Below, one piece after another: positions 55,222 to 62,480 of a stretch of DNA of 64,000 nt. Origin of the DNA: Synergistaceae bacterium DZ-S4 (GTDB lineage Bacteria; Synergistota; Synergistia; Synergistales; Synergistaceae); assembly GCA_025943965.1 (NCBI GenBank), contig JAPCWD010000006.1, positions 62,001 through 126,000 on the forward strand. The letters run 5' to 3'. The notes beneath the pieces are model-generated. The model was not told the DNA's origin. It did not search any database and worked only from the letters and a program-made list of their open reading frames with translations. Positions within the stretch are counted from its first letter, which is position 1. Every line of letters starts with the position of its first letter. The translations under genes and the position numbers were made by a program.

Positions 55222-55918
55222 TTCCGTTCGAGAACCTCTTTCCGGTATCTGACCTAAGATATTCCCTGACAGAACCGAAGAAGCATGGACCTGTCCCAAC
55301 GTGGAGTATCCTGCCTGCGTTTTCCTTCGCTGCTTCGATGTCATGAGAGACCATTATTATGGTCATTCCGTTTTCCCTGTTGAGTCTTCCGAGCAGACCG
55401 TAGAACTCGGAACTGATCAACGGATCAAGCCCCGCAGTGGGTTCATCCAGGATCAGCATCGCCTTTGCGGAGCAAAGCGCCCGCGCCAGAAGTACGCGCT
55501 GCTGCTGGCCTCCCGAGAGGTCGCGGAATGAGCGCTTCCTCAGATCGGCTATTTCAAGGAGTTCCATGTTCCTCAGCGCGAGCCTCTTGTCGTCAGGCGA
55601 ATAGAATGTGACGATCCTCCGTGAAGCGAGGCAGCCGGATAGGACCACTTCATACACTGCGGCAGGGAAATCTTTTTGGACCTCCCTCTGTTGGGGAAGA
55701 TAGCCTATGCCGCCACTTTTGATGCCGCCATCAAGCCTTATCGACCCCGATGAAAGGCCAACAAGTCCGAGTATCGCCTTTATCAGGGTACTCTTGCCGG
55801 AACCGTTCTCCCCGACGACGGCAAGGAACTCTCCTTTTTCGATGCGGAAGGAGAGGTCTTTGAGGACGGCAGTACCCTCATATTCGACTGATATCTTTTC
55901 CGCTTTGAGGATACTCAT
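55202..55918 (-). CDS. znuC: zinc/manganese ABC transporter ATPase
   Basis: 238 residues with Walker A GENGSGKST, Q-loop LPQQREV, signature LSGGQQQR, Walker B LILDEPTAGLD and switch histidine MVSHD. Energises the metal importer. Start ATG overlaps the znuA stop by 4 bases. Confidence 0.94.
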   Translation of the reverse strand: MSILKAEKISVEYEGTAVLKDLSFRIEKGEFLAVVGENGSGKSTLIKAILGLVGLSSGSIRLDGGIKSGGIGYLPQQREVQKDFPAAVYEVVLSGCLASRRIVTFYSPDDKRLALRNMELLEIADLRKRSFRDLSGGQQQRVLLARALCSAKAMLILDEPTAGLDPLISSEFYGLLGRLNRENGMTIIMVSHDIEAAKENAGRILHVGTGPCFFGSVREYLRSDTGKRFSNGNAGHSA

Positions 55919-56853
55919 TTCAGCCCTTCTTTAATGTTGGAAAGGTTCTCCCTCATGATCGAAAGGTAGGTCTTTCCCTTTCTCAGATCCTCTGCCGAGA
56001 GGTTGTGGCAGGAATTCAGCGGGAGCAGGCGGGTGCCTGTCTCCTCGCTTATGGTTTTTGCAGTCTTTGGCGGCACCATCTCCCCATAATAGACGACCGG
56101 AATCTTCTCCTTCCTCACAGTCCTGATGATCTCGGCGATCCTTTTCACGCCGGGGTCGGCCTGTGTCGAGCAGAAGTCTGTGACGGAAATGGATTCTAAT
56201 TCGTAGCGACGGAGAAAATAGACGAAAGCGTTCCTGCCGCCAAAGACGATCTTCTTCCTGCTTCCAGAAGAGACGGCCTCACGGAACCCCTTGTCCAGTT
56301 TTTTCAGTTCTTCTTTGAATTTCTTTGCGTTTTTCCTGAAGTATGCCGCGTCTTCGGGGCTTGCGGCGCAAAGCGCGGAGAGGATATTGTCAGCCATCAC
56401 CAGGGCGTTGTTTGGGTCAGTCCATATATGAGGATCCAGGAGATGGTGGTCGTTTTCTGCCTCATGCTCTTCATCTTCGTGCCGTATAAGCTTTATGCCC
56501 TTTGAGACATCGACCGTTATGATCTTTCCTCCCTTTATGGAAGAGATGACCCTATCTGCCCAATGCTCCATTTGACGACCCGTATAAATGAACATATCCG
56601 CCTTGCTTATCCTTATTATGTCAGATGGCGATGGCTCGTAAGTGTGGCTCTCTGCACCCGGCGGAAGCAAAAGCTGCACATCCGCCCTATTTCCCGCGAT
56701 CTGCCTGGTGAAATCATACTGGGGGAAGATAGTGGCGATTATCTTCAGCTTTTCTCTCTCCGCACAAAGGGCAGGATATGCTGAGCAGAGAAAAGCCAAA
56801 ACCGCTGACGATAGAGCAAGGGCCGTCAGCATAAGGGATCTGCTAATTTTCAT
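55915..56853 (-). CDS. znuA: zinc-binding ABC transporter substrate protein
   Basis: 312 residues with a signal peptide (cleavage near ALCA). Cluster A-I metal-binding protein: PPGAESHTYEPSPSD supplies the first histidine, a His/acid-rich loop HEDEEHEAENDHH (about 125-137) is typical of zinc-specific members, then DPHIWTDP, and later conserved acidic and His-region residues. The His-rich loop favours zinc over manganese. Overlaps the Fur-family gene by 11 bases. Confidence 0.92.
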   Translation of the reverse strand: MKISRSLMLTALALSSAVLAFLCSAYPALCAEREKLKIIATIFPQYDFTRQIAGNRADVQLLLPPGAESHTYEPSPSDIIRISKADMFIYTGRQMEHWADRVISSIKGGKIITVDVSKGIKLIRHEDEEHEAENDHHLLDPHIWTDPNNALVMADNILSALCAASPEDAAYFRKNAKKFKEELKKLDKGFREAVSSGSRKKIVFGGRNAFVYFLRRYELESISVTDFCSTQADPGVKRIAEIIRTVRKEKIPVVYYGEMVPPKTAKTISEETGTRLLPLNSCHNLSAEDLRKGKTYLSIMRENLSNIKEGLK

Positions 56854-57268
56854 CCTTATCCTTCCCCCTGCATTCCGAACATATGCCGTAAAAGACTGTC
56901 CTGAACCTGTTCAGGTCAAATTTGTGGTGTTCGCTGAAGTGGTTTGAGATGGTGTCAAGAAATGTGCAGTCCAGGCAGAAGAGTTTCCCGCATGATTCAC
57001 ACTTCATGTGGTAATGCGCAGGCACCTCGCCGGGTTCTCCCGCGTATTCCCAGCACGCGCCCGCCCCTTCAACGGGAGCATACCTGATCAGCAGTCCCTC
57101 CTTCTCGAGCCTCTCAAAATGCCTGTAAACAGTGGCCTTTCCGACCGGGCTGCCTGCGCGGATAAGTTCCAGGTGCACCTCCTCAGCAGTAATATGCCTG
57201 CCTCTGTTTCTCTCTATCACCGCAAGGATAAGTTTCCGCTGGTTTGTGTTGTAACGCACGGCAGACAT
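56843..57268 (-). CDS. Fur-family metalloregulator, probably Zur
   Basis: About 141 residues from the ATG at 57268, eight bases after GGGG; an ATG two codons earlier is possible. Winged helix (HITAEEVHLELIRAG, KATVYRHFERLEKEG) followed by a dimerisation domain with the zinc site CESCGKLFCLDC and a late CSEC pair, and HYHMKCE. Heads the znuA-znuC-znuB operon, so zinc response (Zur) is more likely than iron. Confidence 0.88.
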   Translation of the reverse strand: MSAVRYNTNQRKLILAVIERNRGRHITAEEVHLELIRAGSPVGKATVYRHFERLEKEGLLIRYAPVEGAGACWEYAGEPGEVPAHYHMKCESCGKLFCLDCTFLDTISNHFSEHHKFDLNRFRTVFYGICSECRGKDKDEN

Positions 57269-57286
57269 AAGCATTACCCCATTCTA

Positions 57287-57321
57287 AAACTGAGAATCAG
57301 TTTCATATTGGGATGATTATA
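57287..57321 (-). promoter_or_regulatory. promoter and Fur/Zur-type operator
   Basis: -10 TATAAT on the minus strand (57316-57321). Just downstream of the expected start is the perfect inverted repeat AAACTGA-GAA-TCAGTTT (57287-57303), similar to Fur-family boxes. This would let the regulator repress itself and the zinc operon. The -35 is weak. Confidence 0.65.
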
Positions 57322-57340
57322 GCACTACATTGTAGAGAGC

Positions 57341-57427
57341 GGGCGAATTTGTGGCGCATACGCCACGGGGAATTTGCGACAAAAAACGTCGCGGATAATT
57401 TGCTTGACTACGTCAAGCGGAGAATTC
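57341..57427 (+). repeat. tandem array of short variable hairpins separated by GGNGAATTTG-like spacers
   Basis: Three different perfect inverted repeats follow one another: GTGGCG-CATA-CGCCAC (57351-57366), GCGAC-AAAAAAC-GTCGC (57376-57392) and GCTTGAC-TAC-GTCAAGC (57402-57418). Each is preceded by a GGGCGAATTT, GGGGAATTT or GGATAATTT spacer, and the last is followed by GGAGAATTC. The spacers are conserved and the stems are not. No coding sequence and no T tracts. Function unknown. Confidence 0.75.
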
Positions 57428-57671
57428 AATCTGAAGCAAATATTCTTAAAGATCGTCTCTCCCGGGCGGCCCTAAACGGGAGTCCAGTGGCTTGAGGCTT
57501 AGGTCCTAAAAAGCTGGCAATAGTCGAAATCCAAGGACACTGGATTCCCGATGAAAACATTCGGGAACGACGATAAAGGGCTAAAGTTTCAAATTCTGGC
57601 AACTGCTTGCCAACGGCTTGCCCATTGCCAGTCTTTCGTTTGCCGGCAGGACTGCGTCCTGCTTTTGCCAT
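57428..57671. repeat. non-coding repeat block downstream of tonB
   Basis: No gene seen. Contains CCAGTG...CACTGG arms (57482-57543) around a 50-base interior, a TTCCCGATG...CATTCGGGAA palindromic unit followed by CGACGA (57545-57573), two GGCAAGC-type 11-mers in reverse orientation (57597-57621), and a GCAGGAC-TGC-GTCCTGC hairpin (57646-57662). The GGCAAGC and CGTCG-CCCG elements recur in the 8236-8758 block. Confidence 0.65.
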
Positions 57672-58352
57672 CTATTTAAGCCTAAACACCACAGGCACTC
57701 TCACCCTTACTGTTCCGCTGTTCTTGAAGAGCCACTGCTTTACTGCGCGGAGGGCGCTTTCGTCAAGCCTTAGGTATCCGCTTGAACTCTCGACCTCTGT
57801 GCTCACTACTCTGCCTTCAGTCACAGTTACTATTATTTTTACAGTTCCTTCTTCTTTGCGCTTTCTCGAGAAGGATGAGTAATCCGGCAGGACTTTTTTG
57901 ACGACCTCAAGGGAATCTATTTCTACTACCCTTTCCGGCTGTACCTGTGGAGGTGTCGTTTGGGGGGGATCTGTGTGGGCTGCATTAATACCTGCGTTTA
58001 CTTGGGTTCCCGCAACACTGTCTGATGTATCTGCCCTTGCCTGAACTTCCTGTACAGGGGATTTTTCAGACGGAGTTTTTGCTGACTTTGCAGGCTCCGC
58101 CTTTTTTTGAGGTTCTTTTTTGGGGACAGCCTCTTTTTTCATAACAGCCTTTTTCTCGGACGGAGCCTCTTTCTTGACCGGGGCCGGAGTTGGAGTGCTC
58201 TTTTTTTCGGCCATTGCAAGGCGGACTCTCATTATAGGCCGGATCTCAGTTTTCGGGGCAAAATCGGGTATAAACAGCATAAACGCTGCATGTGCCGCTA
58301 AGCTCAACGCCAGCGCTATCCCCCAGAAAGACTTTCCTCCGGCTTCTCTCAT
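57672..58352 (-). CDS. tonB: TonB energy-transducing protein
   Basis: 226 residues: N-terminal membrane anchor (GIALALSLAAHAAFMLF, with the conserved helix histidine), a Lys/Pro/Glu-rich periplasmic spacer (about 48-110), and a C-terminal TonB domain (KRKEEGTVKIIVTVTEGRV, ALRAVKQWLFKN). Couples the ExbB-ExbD proton motor to outer-membrane receptors. Last gene of the btuF-btuD-btuC-exbB-exbD-tonB operon, so it is probably dedicated to B12 uptake. Confidence 0.93.
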   Translation of the reverse strand: MREAGGKSFWGIALALSLAAHAAFMLFIPDFAPKTEIRPIMRVRLAMAEKKSTPTPAPVKKEAPSEKKAVMKKEAVPKKEPQKKAEPAKSAKTPSEKSPVQEVQARADTSDSVAGTQVNAGINAAHTDPPQTTPPQVQPERVVEIDSLEVVKKVLPDYSSFSRKRKEEGTVKIIVTVTEGRVVSTEVESSSGYLRLDESALRAVKQWLFKNSGTVRVRVPVVFRLK

Positions 58353-58354
58353 CC

Positions 58355-58747
58355 TCAGTTTCCCGACTCCGTCAGCAGGCCTGCAGATGTTATGCCCTCT
58401 TTCCTGAGTATCGAGAGCACTTCCGCGATCCTGCCGTAGGGGGCGTTTTTATCCCCCGCTATCAGTATCTCCCTATTGCGGGCACCTCTGGCAAGTTCGG
58501 GAAGTTCCCCCTCTGAGATCCGGACTCCCTCCCAGAAGATCGTCCCGTCCCTTTCCACGGTCAGGGTCAGGGTGCTTTTGACATCAGGTGTTTCTCCCTT
58601 CCCCGAGGGCAGATCTATATCCAGTTTGCCCTGAATGAATGTCGCAGTCAGGACGAAAAAGATTATCAGCATAAACAGTACGTCTATAAGAGGCGTAATA
58701 TCTATGTCGGCAAAGCGCCTCGATTTACGCCTTCGCACTTTCCCCAC
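58355..58747 (-). CDS. exbD: ExbD-family proton-motor subunit
   Basis: 130 residues: cytoplasmic basic N-terminus, single membrane helix with the proton-carrying aspartate in DITPLIDVLFMLIIFFVL, and a periplasmic domain. GTG start inside the end of exbB (overlap 23 bases). Stop is 3 bases before tonB. Partner of ExbB. Confidence 0.94.
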   Translation of the reverse strand: MGKVRRRKSRRFADIDITPLIDVLFMLIIFFVLTATFIQGKLDIDLPSGKGETPDVKSTLTLTVERDGTIFWEGVRISEGELPELARGARNREILIAGDKNAPYGRIAEVLSILRKEGITSAGLLTESGN

Positions 58748-59351
58748 CGTGACTTGTGAAGTGTTCCCTGATCAGATAGTCGGCTCCCCTGTTGAGGGTC
58801 TCTTCTTCGCTGTCTATGCGGGAGAGGAGGAGTCCGTGAGCGAATATTACCGGTATCGCCACCGTCAGGCCGGCGACTGTGGTAAAGAGCGCCTTCCATA
58901 TCCCTCCGGTTACCGTGGCAGCGTTTATCTGACCTCCGAGGTGAAGTGACTGGAACATCTCCACCATCCCGAGCACTGTTCCGAGAAGCCCCAGGAGCGG
59001 AGCTGTCTTTCCTATTATCTCCAGGATAAATAGGTGCTTCTCCCACCTGTAGACCTCACGGCGGACCTGCTGTTCGACCAGTAGTTTCATGTCCTCCCTT
59101 CCGACTCCCCAGTGGGCGAAGGCCGCAAAAAACAGCCTGTGAAGGGAGCTCTGCGAGGACCTGACCACCTTTCTGGCAGCGTCAATGTCATTTTCCGAAA
59201 CTGCCCTGCCGAACTCTTCTTCCAGCGCCTCGGGGTTGGTGGATGCGCTTCTGAAAAATAAGAGCCTCTCGACCACTACTGCAAACGCAATTACAGATAG
59301 GCCGGCTATCAGCCACATCAATATTCCGCCTGCTCTCATGTATTCAAGCAA
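58725..59351 (-). CDS. exbB: ExbB/MotA-TolQ-family proton-channel subunit
   Basis: 208 residues starting with TTG after GGAGAG. Three membrane helices (GILMWLIAGLSVIAFAVVVE; APLLGLLGTVLGMVEMF; TTVAGLTVAIPVIFAHGLL), with the conserved LLGLLGTVLGM and threonine-containing TVAGL segments. Forms the proton channel that powers TonB. 30 bases downstream of btuC. Confidence 0.94.
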   Translation of the reverse strand: MLEYMRAGGILMWLIAGLSVIAFAVVVERLLFFRSASTNPEALEEEFGRAVSENDIDAARKVVRSSQSSLHRLFFAAFAHWGVGREDMKLLVEQQVRREVYRWEKHLFILEIIGKTAPLLGLLGTVLGMVEMFQSLHLGGQINAATVTGGIWKALFTTVAGLTVAIPVIFAHGLLLSRIDSEEETLNRGADYLIREHFTSHGGESAKA

Positions 59352-59381
59352 CTGCTGTCTCTCCTCTCTTTTTACCGCAAC

Positions 59382-60362
59382 TTACCGCCTTCCCCTGACC
59401 AGCAGCCAGAGGAAGAATATCGATCCTATGAACGAAGTGAGGACTCCCACGGGAACTTCGGCAGGTGACCACAGGATGCGCGCCGCCGTGTCGCAGAGCA
59501 CCAGAAAGGCTCCGCCGAAGAAGAGCGATGCCAGAGCAAGCTTCCTGTGGTCCGTCCCAACGAACTTCCTGCAAATGTGCGGCCCCAGCAGCCCGACAAA
59601 TCCGATCGGTCCGCAGGTCGCGACGTTTATTCCTATCACGATAGAAACCGAGAAGAAAAGGAGCCTCCTTAACCTGACGACCGAGACGCCCCTGCTTGCC
59701 GCAATGTCCTCTCCGCAGACGAAGAGATTGAGCTCAGGTGCCGTTACAAATGCGACTGCAAAAATTACGGCAAGGGCAGGCAGAGTTGCCAGCACGGGGC
59801 CGAACCCGACTGCCTGGATGCCTCCCATAGACCATCTCATCATCCTGAATGTGTCAATGTAGCCCCCCGTGAACTGTATTATCATGTTCAGGCTCCCGAA
59901 AAGGAAGCTCATTGCAACTCCTGCAAGGAGCAGTGTAGCCTCCGACATACCGCCCCGCCTGAGGTTGCCTGCCGCGTATATTGCAAAGGTCGCAGCAAGG
60001 GCGCCGGCGAATGCCGCCAGAGAGAGCCCCGATACCGCTCCGAAGAGGGAGAAGACTATGCCCGTACGGATGTAGACTACCGCTCCGAAGGCGGCCCCCG
60101 TCGAGACGCCCAGCATATCAGGCGAGGCAAGAGGATTCCTGAAGAGGGCCTGGAAGATCAGTCCGCAGAGCGCCAGGGTGGAGCCCGTTATCCATCCGAG
60201 AAGGACGCGCGGCACCCTCAGGTCCCACATTATCCGGATGATGTTTTCATCCGCGCCTCCCAAGAGGTCCGATATGCCGATATTCTGCATACCTATAAAG
60301 GGCGCGACGGCAACGACCGCAAGAGAAAATATGAAGAGGAAGGGCAGGGCAAGGCGCCTCAT
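59382..60362 (-). CDS. btuC: cobalamin ABC transporter permease
   Basis: 326 residues of the FecCD/BtuC family with about ten membrane helices. Family segments are LRVPRVLLGWITGSTLALCGLIFQALFRNPLASPDMLGVSTGA (read in pieces), GVAMSFLFGSLN and GPIGFVGLLGPHICRKFVG. ATG overlaps the btuD stop as ATGA. Substrate assigned from the riboswitch at the head of the operon. Confidence 0.92.
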   Translation of the reverse strand: MRRLALPFLFIFSLAVVAVAPFIGMQNIGISDLLGGADENIIRIMWDLRVPRVLLGWITGSTLALCGLIFQALFRNPLASPDMLGVSTGAAFGAVVYIRTGIVFSLFGAVSGLSLAAFAGALAATFAIYAAGNLRRGGMSEATLLLAGVAMSFLFGSLNMIIQFTGGYIDTFRMMRWSMGGIQAVGFGPVLATLPALAVIFAVAFVTAPELNLFVCGEDIAASRGVSVVRLRRLLFFSVSIVIGINVATCGPIGFVGLLGPHICRKFVGTDHRKLALASLFFGGAFLVLCDTAARILWSPAEVPVGVLTSFIGSIFFLWLLVRGRR

Positions 60363-61153
60363 CTTACAAGACCCCCGGGAGCAACATAGGGCATGATCTG
60401 TCCCTCCGAAGTGAAGCTCTTGAAGCCGGTGTCGAATATTTCCGGGAGGAGCCCCTCTTCAAGAAGTTCAGAGCTTTCTCCCTTCCACACCATCCTGCCT
60501 TTTTTGATCGCCAGCACCTCATCCGCACCGTGAAGGGCAAGGTTGATGTCATGCGTCACGAGAAGCACAGTCATTCCCTGTTCCCTGTTGACCCGCTCTA
60601 TGAGTTCCAGCGTCTCTACCTGATGCCTGTAATCGAGGAAGCTGGTCGGTTCATCGAGGAAGAGGATGTCTGTGCTCTGGGCCAGTGCTGCCGCTATAAG
60701 GGCCTTCTGCCGCTCGCCTCCGCTCAGGCTGTTCAGCTGCCTGTCTGCGATGTCGGCAACATCGGCCGTTTCCAGCGATCTGTCGATGATCGACCTGTCC
60801 TCCACGGTCTCGCCTCCGATGGCCTTCTGCCAGGGATAACGGGACATAAGGGCAAACTCCCTTACAGTGAAGGGGAGCGAGTCGGAACCGGTCTGATGGA
60901 CCCATGCTATCCTTCTTGCAAGCGCTCGTTCGGACATTGAAGAGAGGGAAACACCTTCAAGTGAGACCCGGCCCGTAAAGTTCTTGTGGAGCCTGCCGAT
61001 GCATTTGAGCAGTGAGCTCTTGCCCGCCCCATTTGGGCCTATGATGCCAAGATATCTCCCCTTTTCAAGCGAGAAGGAGATGTCCTCAAGTATCCGAACA
61101 CCCCCAAGATCAAGCGAAAGCCCCTCTATGTCAAGAAACTTCTGAGTGCTCAC
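60359..61153 (-). CDS. btuD: cobalamin ABC transporter ATPase
   Basis: 264 residues from the GTG at 61153 (GGAGG seven bases upstream; overlaps the btuF TGA). Walker A GPNGAGKSS, Q-loop WVHQTGSD, signature LSGGERQK, Walker B LFLDEPTSFLD, switch LLVTHD. FepC/BtuD-type ATPase for the B12 importer. The longer in-frame extension upstream lies inside btuF and is rejected. Confidence 0.93.
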   Translation of the reverse strand: MSTQKFLDIEGLSLDLGGVRILEDISFSLEKGRYLGIIGPNGAGKSSLLKCIGRLHKNFTGRVSLEGVSLSSMSERALARRIAWVHQTGSDSLPFTVREFALMSRYPWQKAIGGETVEDRSIIDRSLETADVADIADRQLNSLSGGERQKALIAAALAQSTDILFLDEPTSFLDYRHQVETLELIERVNREQGMTVLLVTHDINLALHGADEVLAIKKGRMVWKGESSELLEEGLLPEIFDTGFKSFTSEGQIMPYVAPGGLVR

Positions 61154-62049
61154 CACTTGACCTCCGGGTGTATCGCCTTCGCGAATGCTTTGAGGATCTT
61201 TCCCGATCTTGCGCCCGGCCTGAGATAGACGGTGCCCTGCATAATATATATACGGCCCTTTTTGACGGCTTCGACCTTGGCGCTTCTCTCCCACTGGCTC
61301 CTGAGGTATTTATCGTTGAATATGGTATTTACATCGATATTATCCTTCGAATGGTAAAACGTCTTGTCTCCGACAAGATCGATTATCACGCTGGGATTGA
61401 TCTTCATTAGTCCTTCAAGGGAGACCTGGGGATATGCCGTTTTTTTCTCGCTGACGGCATTCTCTCCTCCCGCAAGCGAGATCATCTCCCCGTAGAAATT
61501 GTTGTTGCTGGCGACATAAAAGCTGTTTATCTGGTATTCGGAGAGCTCTCTCGAAACACAGAGGATGACCTTGGGCCGCTTGAGCCCCTTTACTTTCGAG
61601 GTGACCAAATCAACGTCGGCACGTATATTTGAAACGAGCTTCGCCGCCTTGCTCTGAGCTGAACATACCTTCCCAAGCCTGATGATGGAGTCGCAGATCT
61701 CGTCGATCGAGTTCTGCTTCATTACGAGATAGGGGATCCTGAGCTTGTCCAGCTGAGGGGTGAACTGCATGTGCATGTCCTGGAGCAGGAGCAGGTCGGT
61801 CTTCATGGACATGACAGCCTCAAAGTTGACCGCTGCGAAATCGCCCATCTTCGGCTTTTTAGCAGCTTCGGCGGGATAATCACAGAAATCCGTCACTCCT
61901 ATGATGTTGTCTCCCTGGCCAAGCTCAAAGAGGATCTCGGTTCCGACAGGAGTCAAGGAGATTATCCTCTTAGGGGATGCTTCCGCATACCCGAAGGACA
62001 AGAGCATCATAAGCATCATAAATGGCAAAAGCAGTCTTGACTTCTTCAA
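61150..62049 (-). CDS. btuF: cobalamin-binding periplasmic protein
   Basis: 299 residues with a signal peptide (MKKSRLLLPFMMLMMLLSFG, cleavage near YAEA). Class III binding-protein fold: RIISLTPVGTEILFELG at the N-terminus, GVTDFCDYPAEA, then the long linking helix and a second lobe with a late YLRPGARS segment. The riboswitch in front of the gene gives the substrate. First gene of the six-gene uptake and energising operon. Confidence 0.9.
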   Translation of the reverse strand: MKKSRLLLPFMMLMMLLSFGYAEASPKRIISLTPVGTEILFELGQGDNIIGVTDFCDYPAEAAKKPKMGDFAAVNFEAVMSMKTDLLLLQDMHMQFTPQLDKLRIPYLVMKQNSIDEICDSIIRLGKVCSAQSKAAKLVSNIRADVDLVTSKVKGLKRPKVILCVSRELSEYQINSFYVASNNNFYGEMISLAGGENAVSEKKTAYPQVSLEGLMKINPSVIIDLVGDKTFYHSKDNIDVNTIFNDKYLRSQWERSAKVEAVKKGRIYIMQGTVYLRPGARSGKILKAFAKAIHPEVKW

Positions 62050-62074
62050 TCGAATACCTCTTTCCTCATTATTG

Positions 62075-62102
62075 CAAAAAAACAGGGAGCCTCAGGGCTC
62101 CC
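62075..62102 (-). terminator. riboswitch-linked terminator before btuF
   Basis: GGGAGCC-CTGA-GGCTCCC on the minus strand followed by TGTTTTTTT, between the riboswitch core and btuF. Likely its expression platform. Confidence 0.85.
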
Positions 62103-62124
62103 TCAATAAGATCAAATGGGGATG

Positions 62125-62245
62125 AACAACGCCCGCGCATAACATCCATCATCTTTTTTCAGGTCGCCTGACTTCCCGATCGGGTAACAGTGGCGGGGCC
62201 GCTCCGGACTTGCACCGGATTCCCCCTCAAAAGACGCTGCTATTT
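62125..62245 (-). promoter_or_regulatory. cobalamin riboswitch upstream of btuF
   Basis: On the minus strand: GGGGGAATCCGGTGCAAG, CCGGAGCGGCCCCGCCACTG, then a short P-region and a GTCAGGCGACCTG B12-box-like segment (62161-62172). Core elements are clear. The region between the core and the B12 box is much shorter than in the btuB copy, so this is a compact variant. Edges are approximate. Confidence 0.9.
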
Positions 62246-62438
62246 TGTTTTTTTCTTGTGTACCGGAAGGAGCGGGTTTGTATCATTGCCCTCCCTTTCG
62301 GCATCTCGTGCGCATATTCTATCATAAGAGGCGTTTATTGTTGCAAAACAGACGGTGCGGATATATTTTTTACACCGACGGATAAAATGAAACGCACCTA
62401 AGATCCAGTACTGCAACGGGTAAAGGAGCCTTTTTGCA

Positions 62439-62469
62439 GTGACAAGTGACAAGTAACAAGTGACAAGTG
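62439..62469 (+). repeat. four tandem GTGACAA heptamers
   Basis: GTGACAA, GTGACAA, GTAACAA, GTGACAA, then GTGC, directly before the insertion sequence. The rest of 62246-62480 shows no gene; a long non-coding stretch is expected upstream of the riboswitch. Confidence 0.8.
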
Positions 62470-62480
62470 CTGTCTGTCAA

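Noticed and set aside
57305..57495. Small gene between the Zur promoter and the repeat block
   Set aside because: The only frame runs through three perfect hairpins and repeats, with low protein-like character and no ribosome site.
61154..61294. N-terminal extension of the cobalamin ATPase
   Set aside because: It would lie entirely inside btuF, and the GTG at 61153 has a proper ribosome site and a coupled overlap with the btuF stop.
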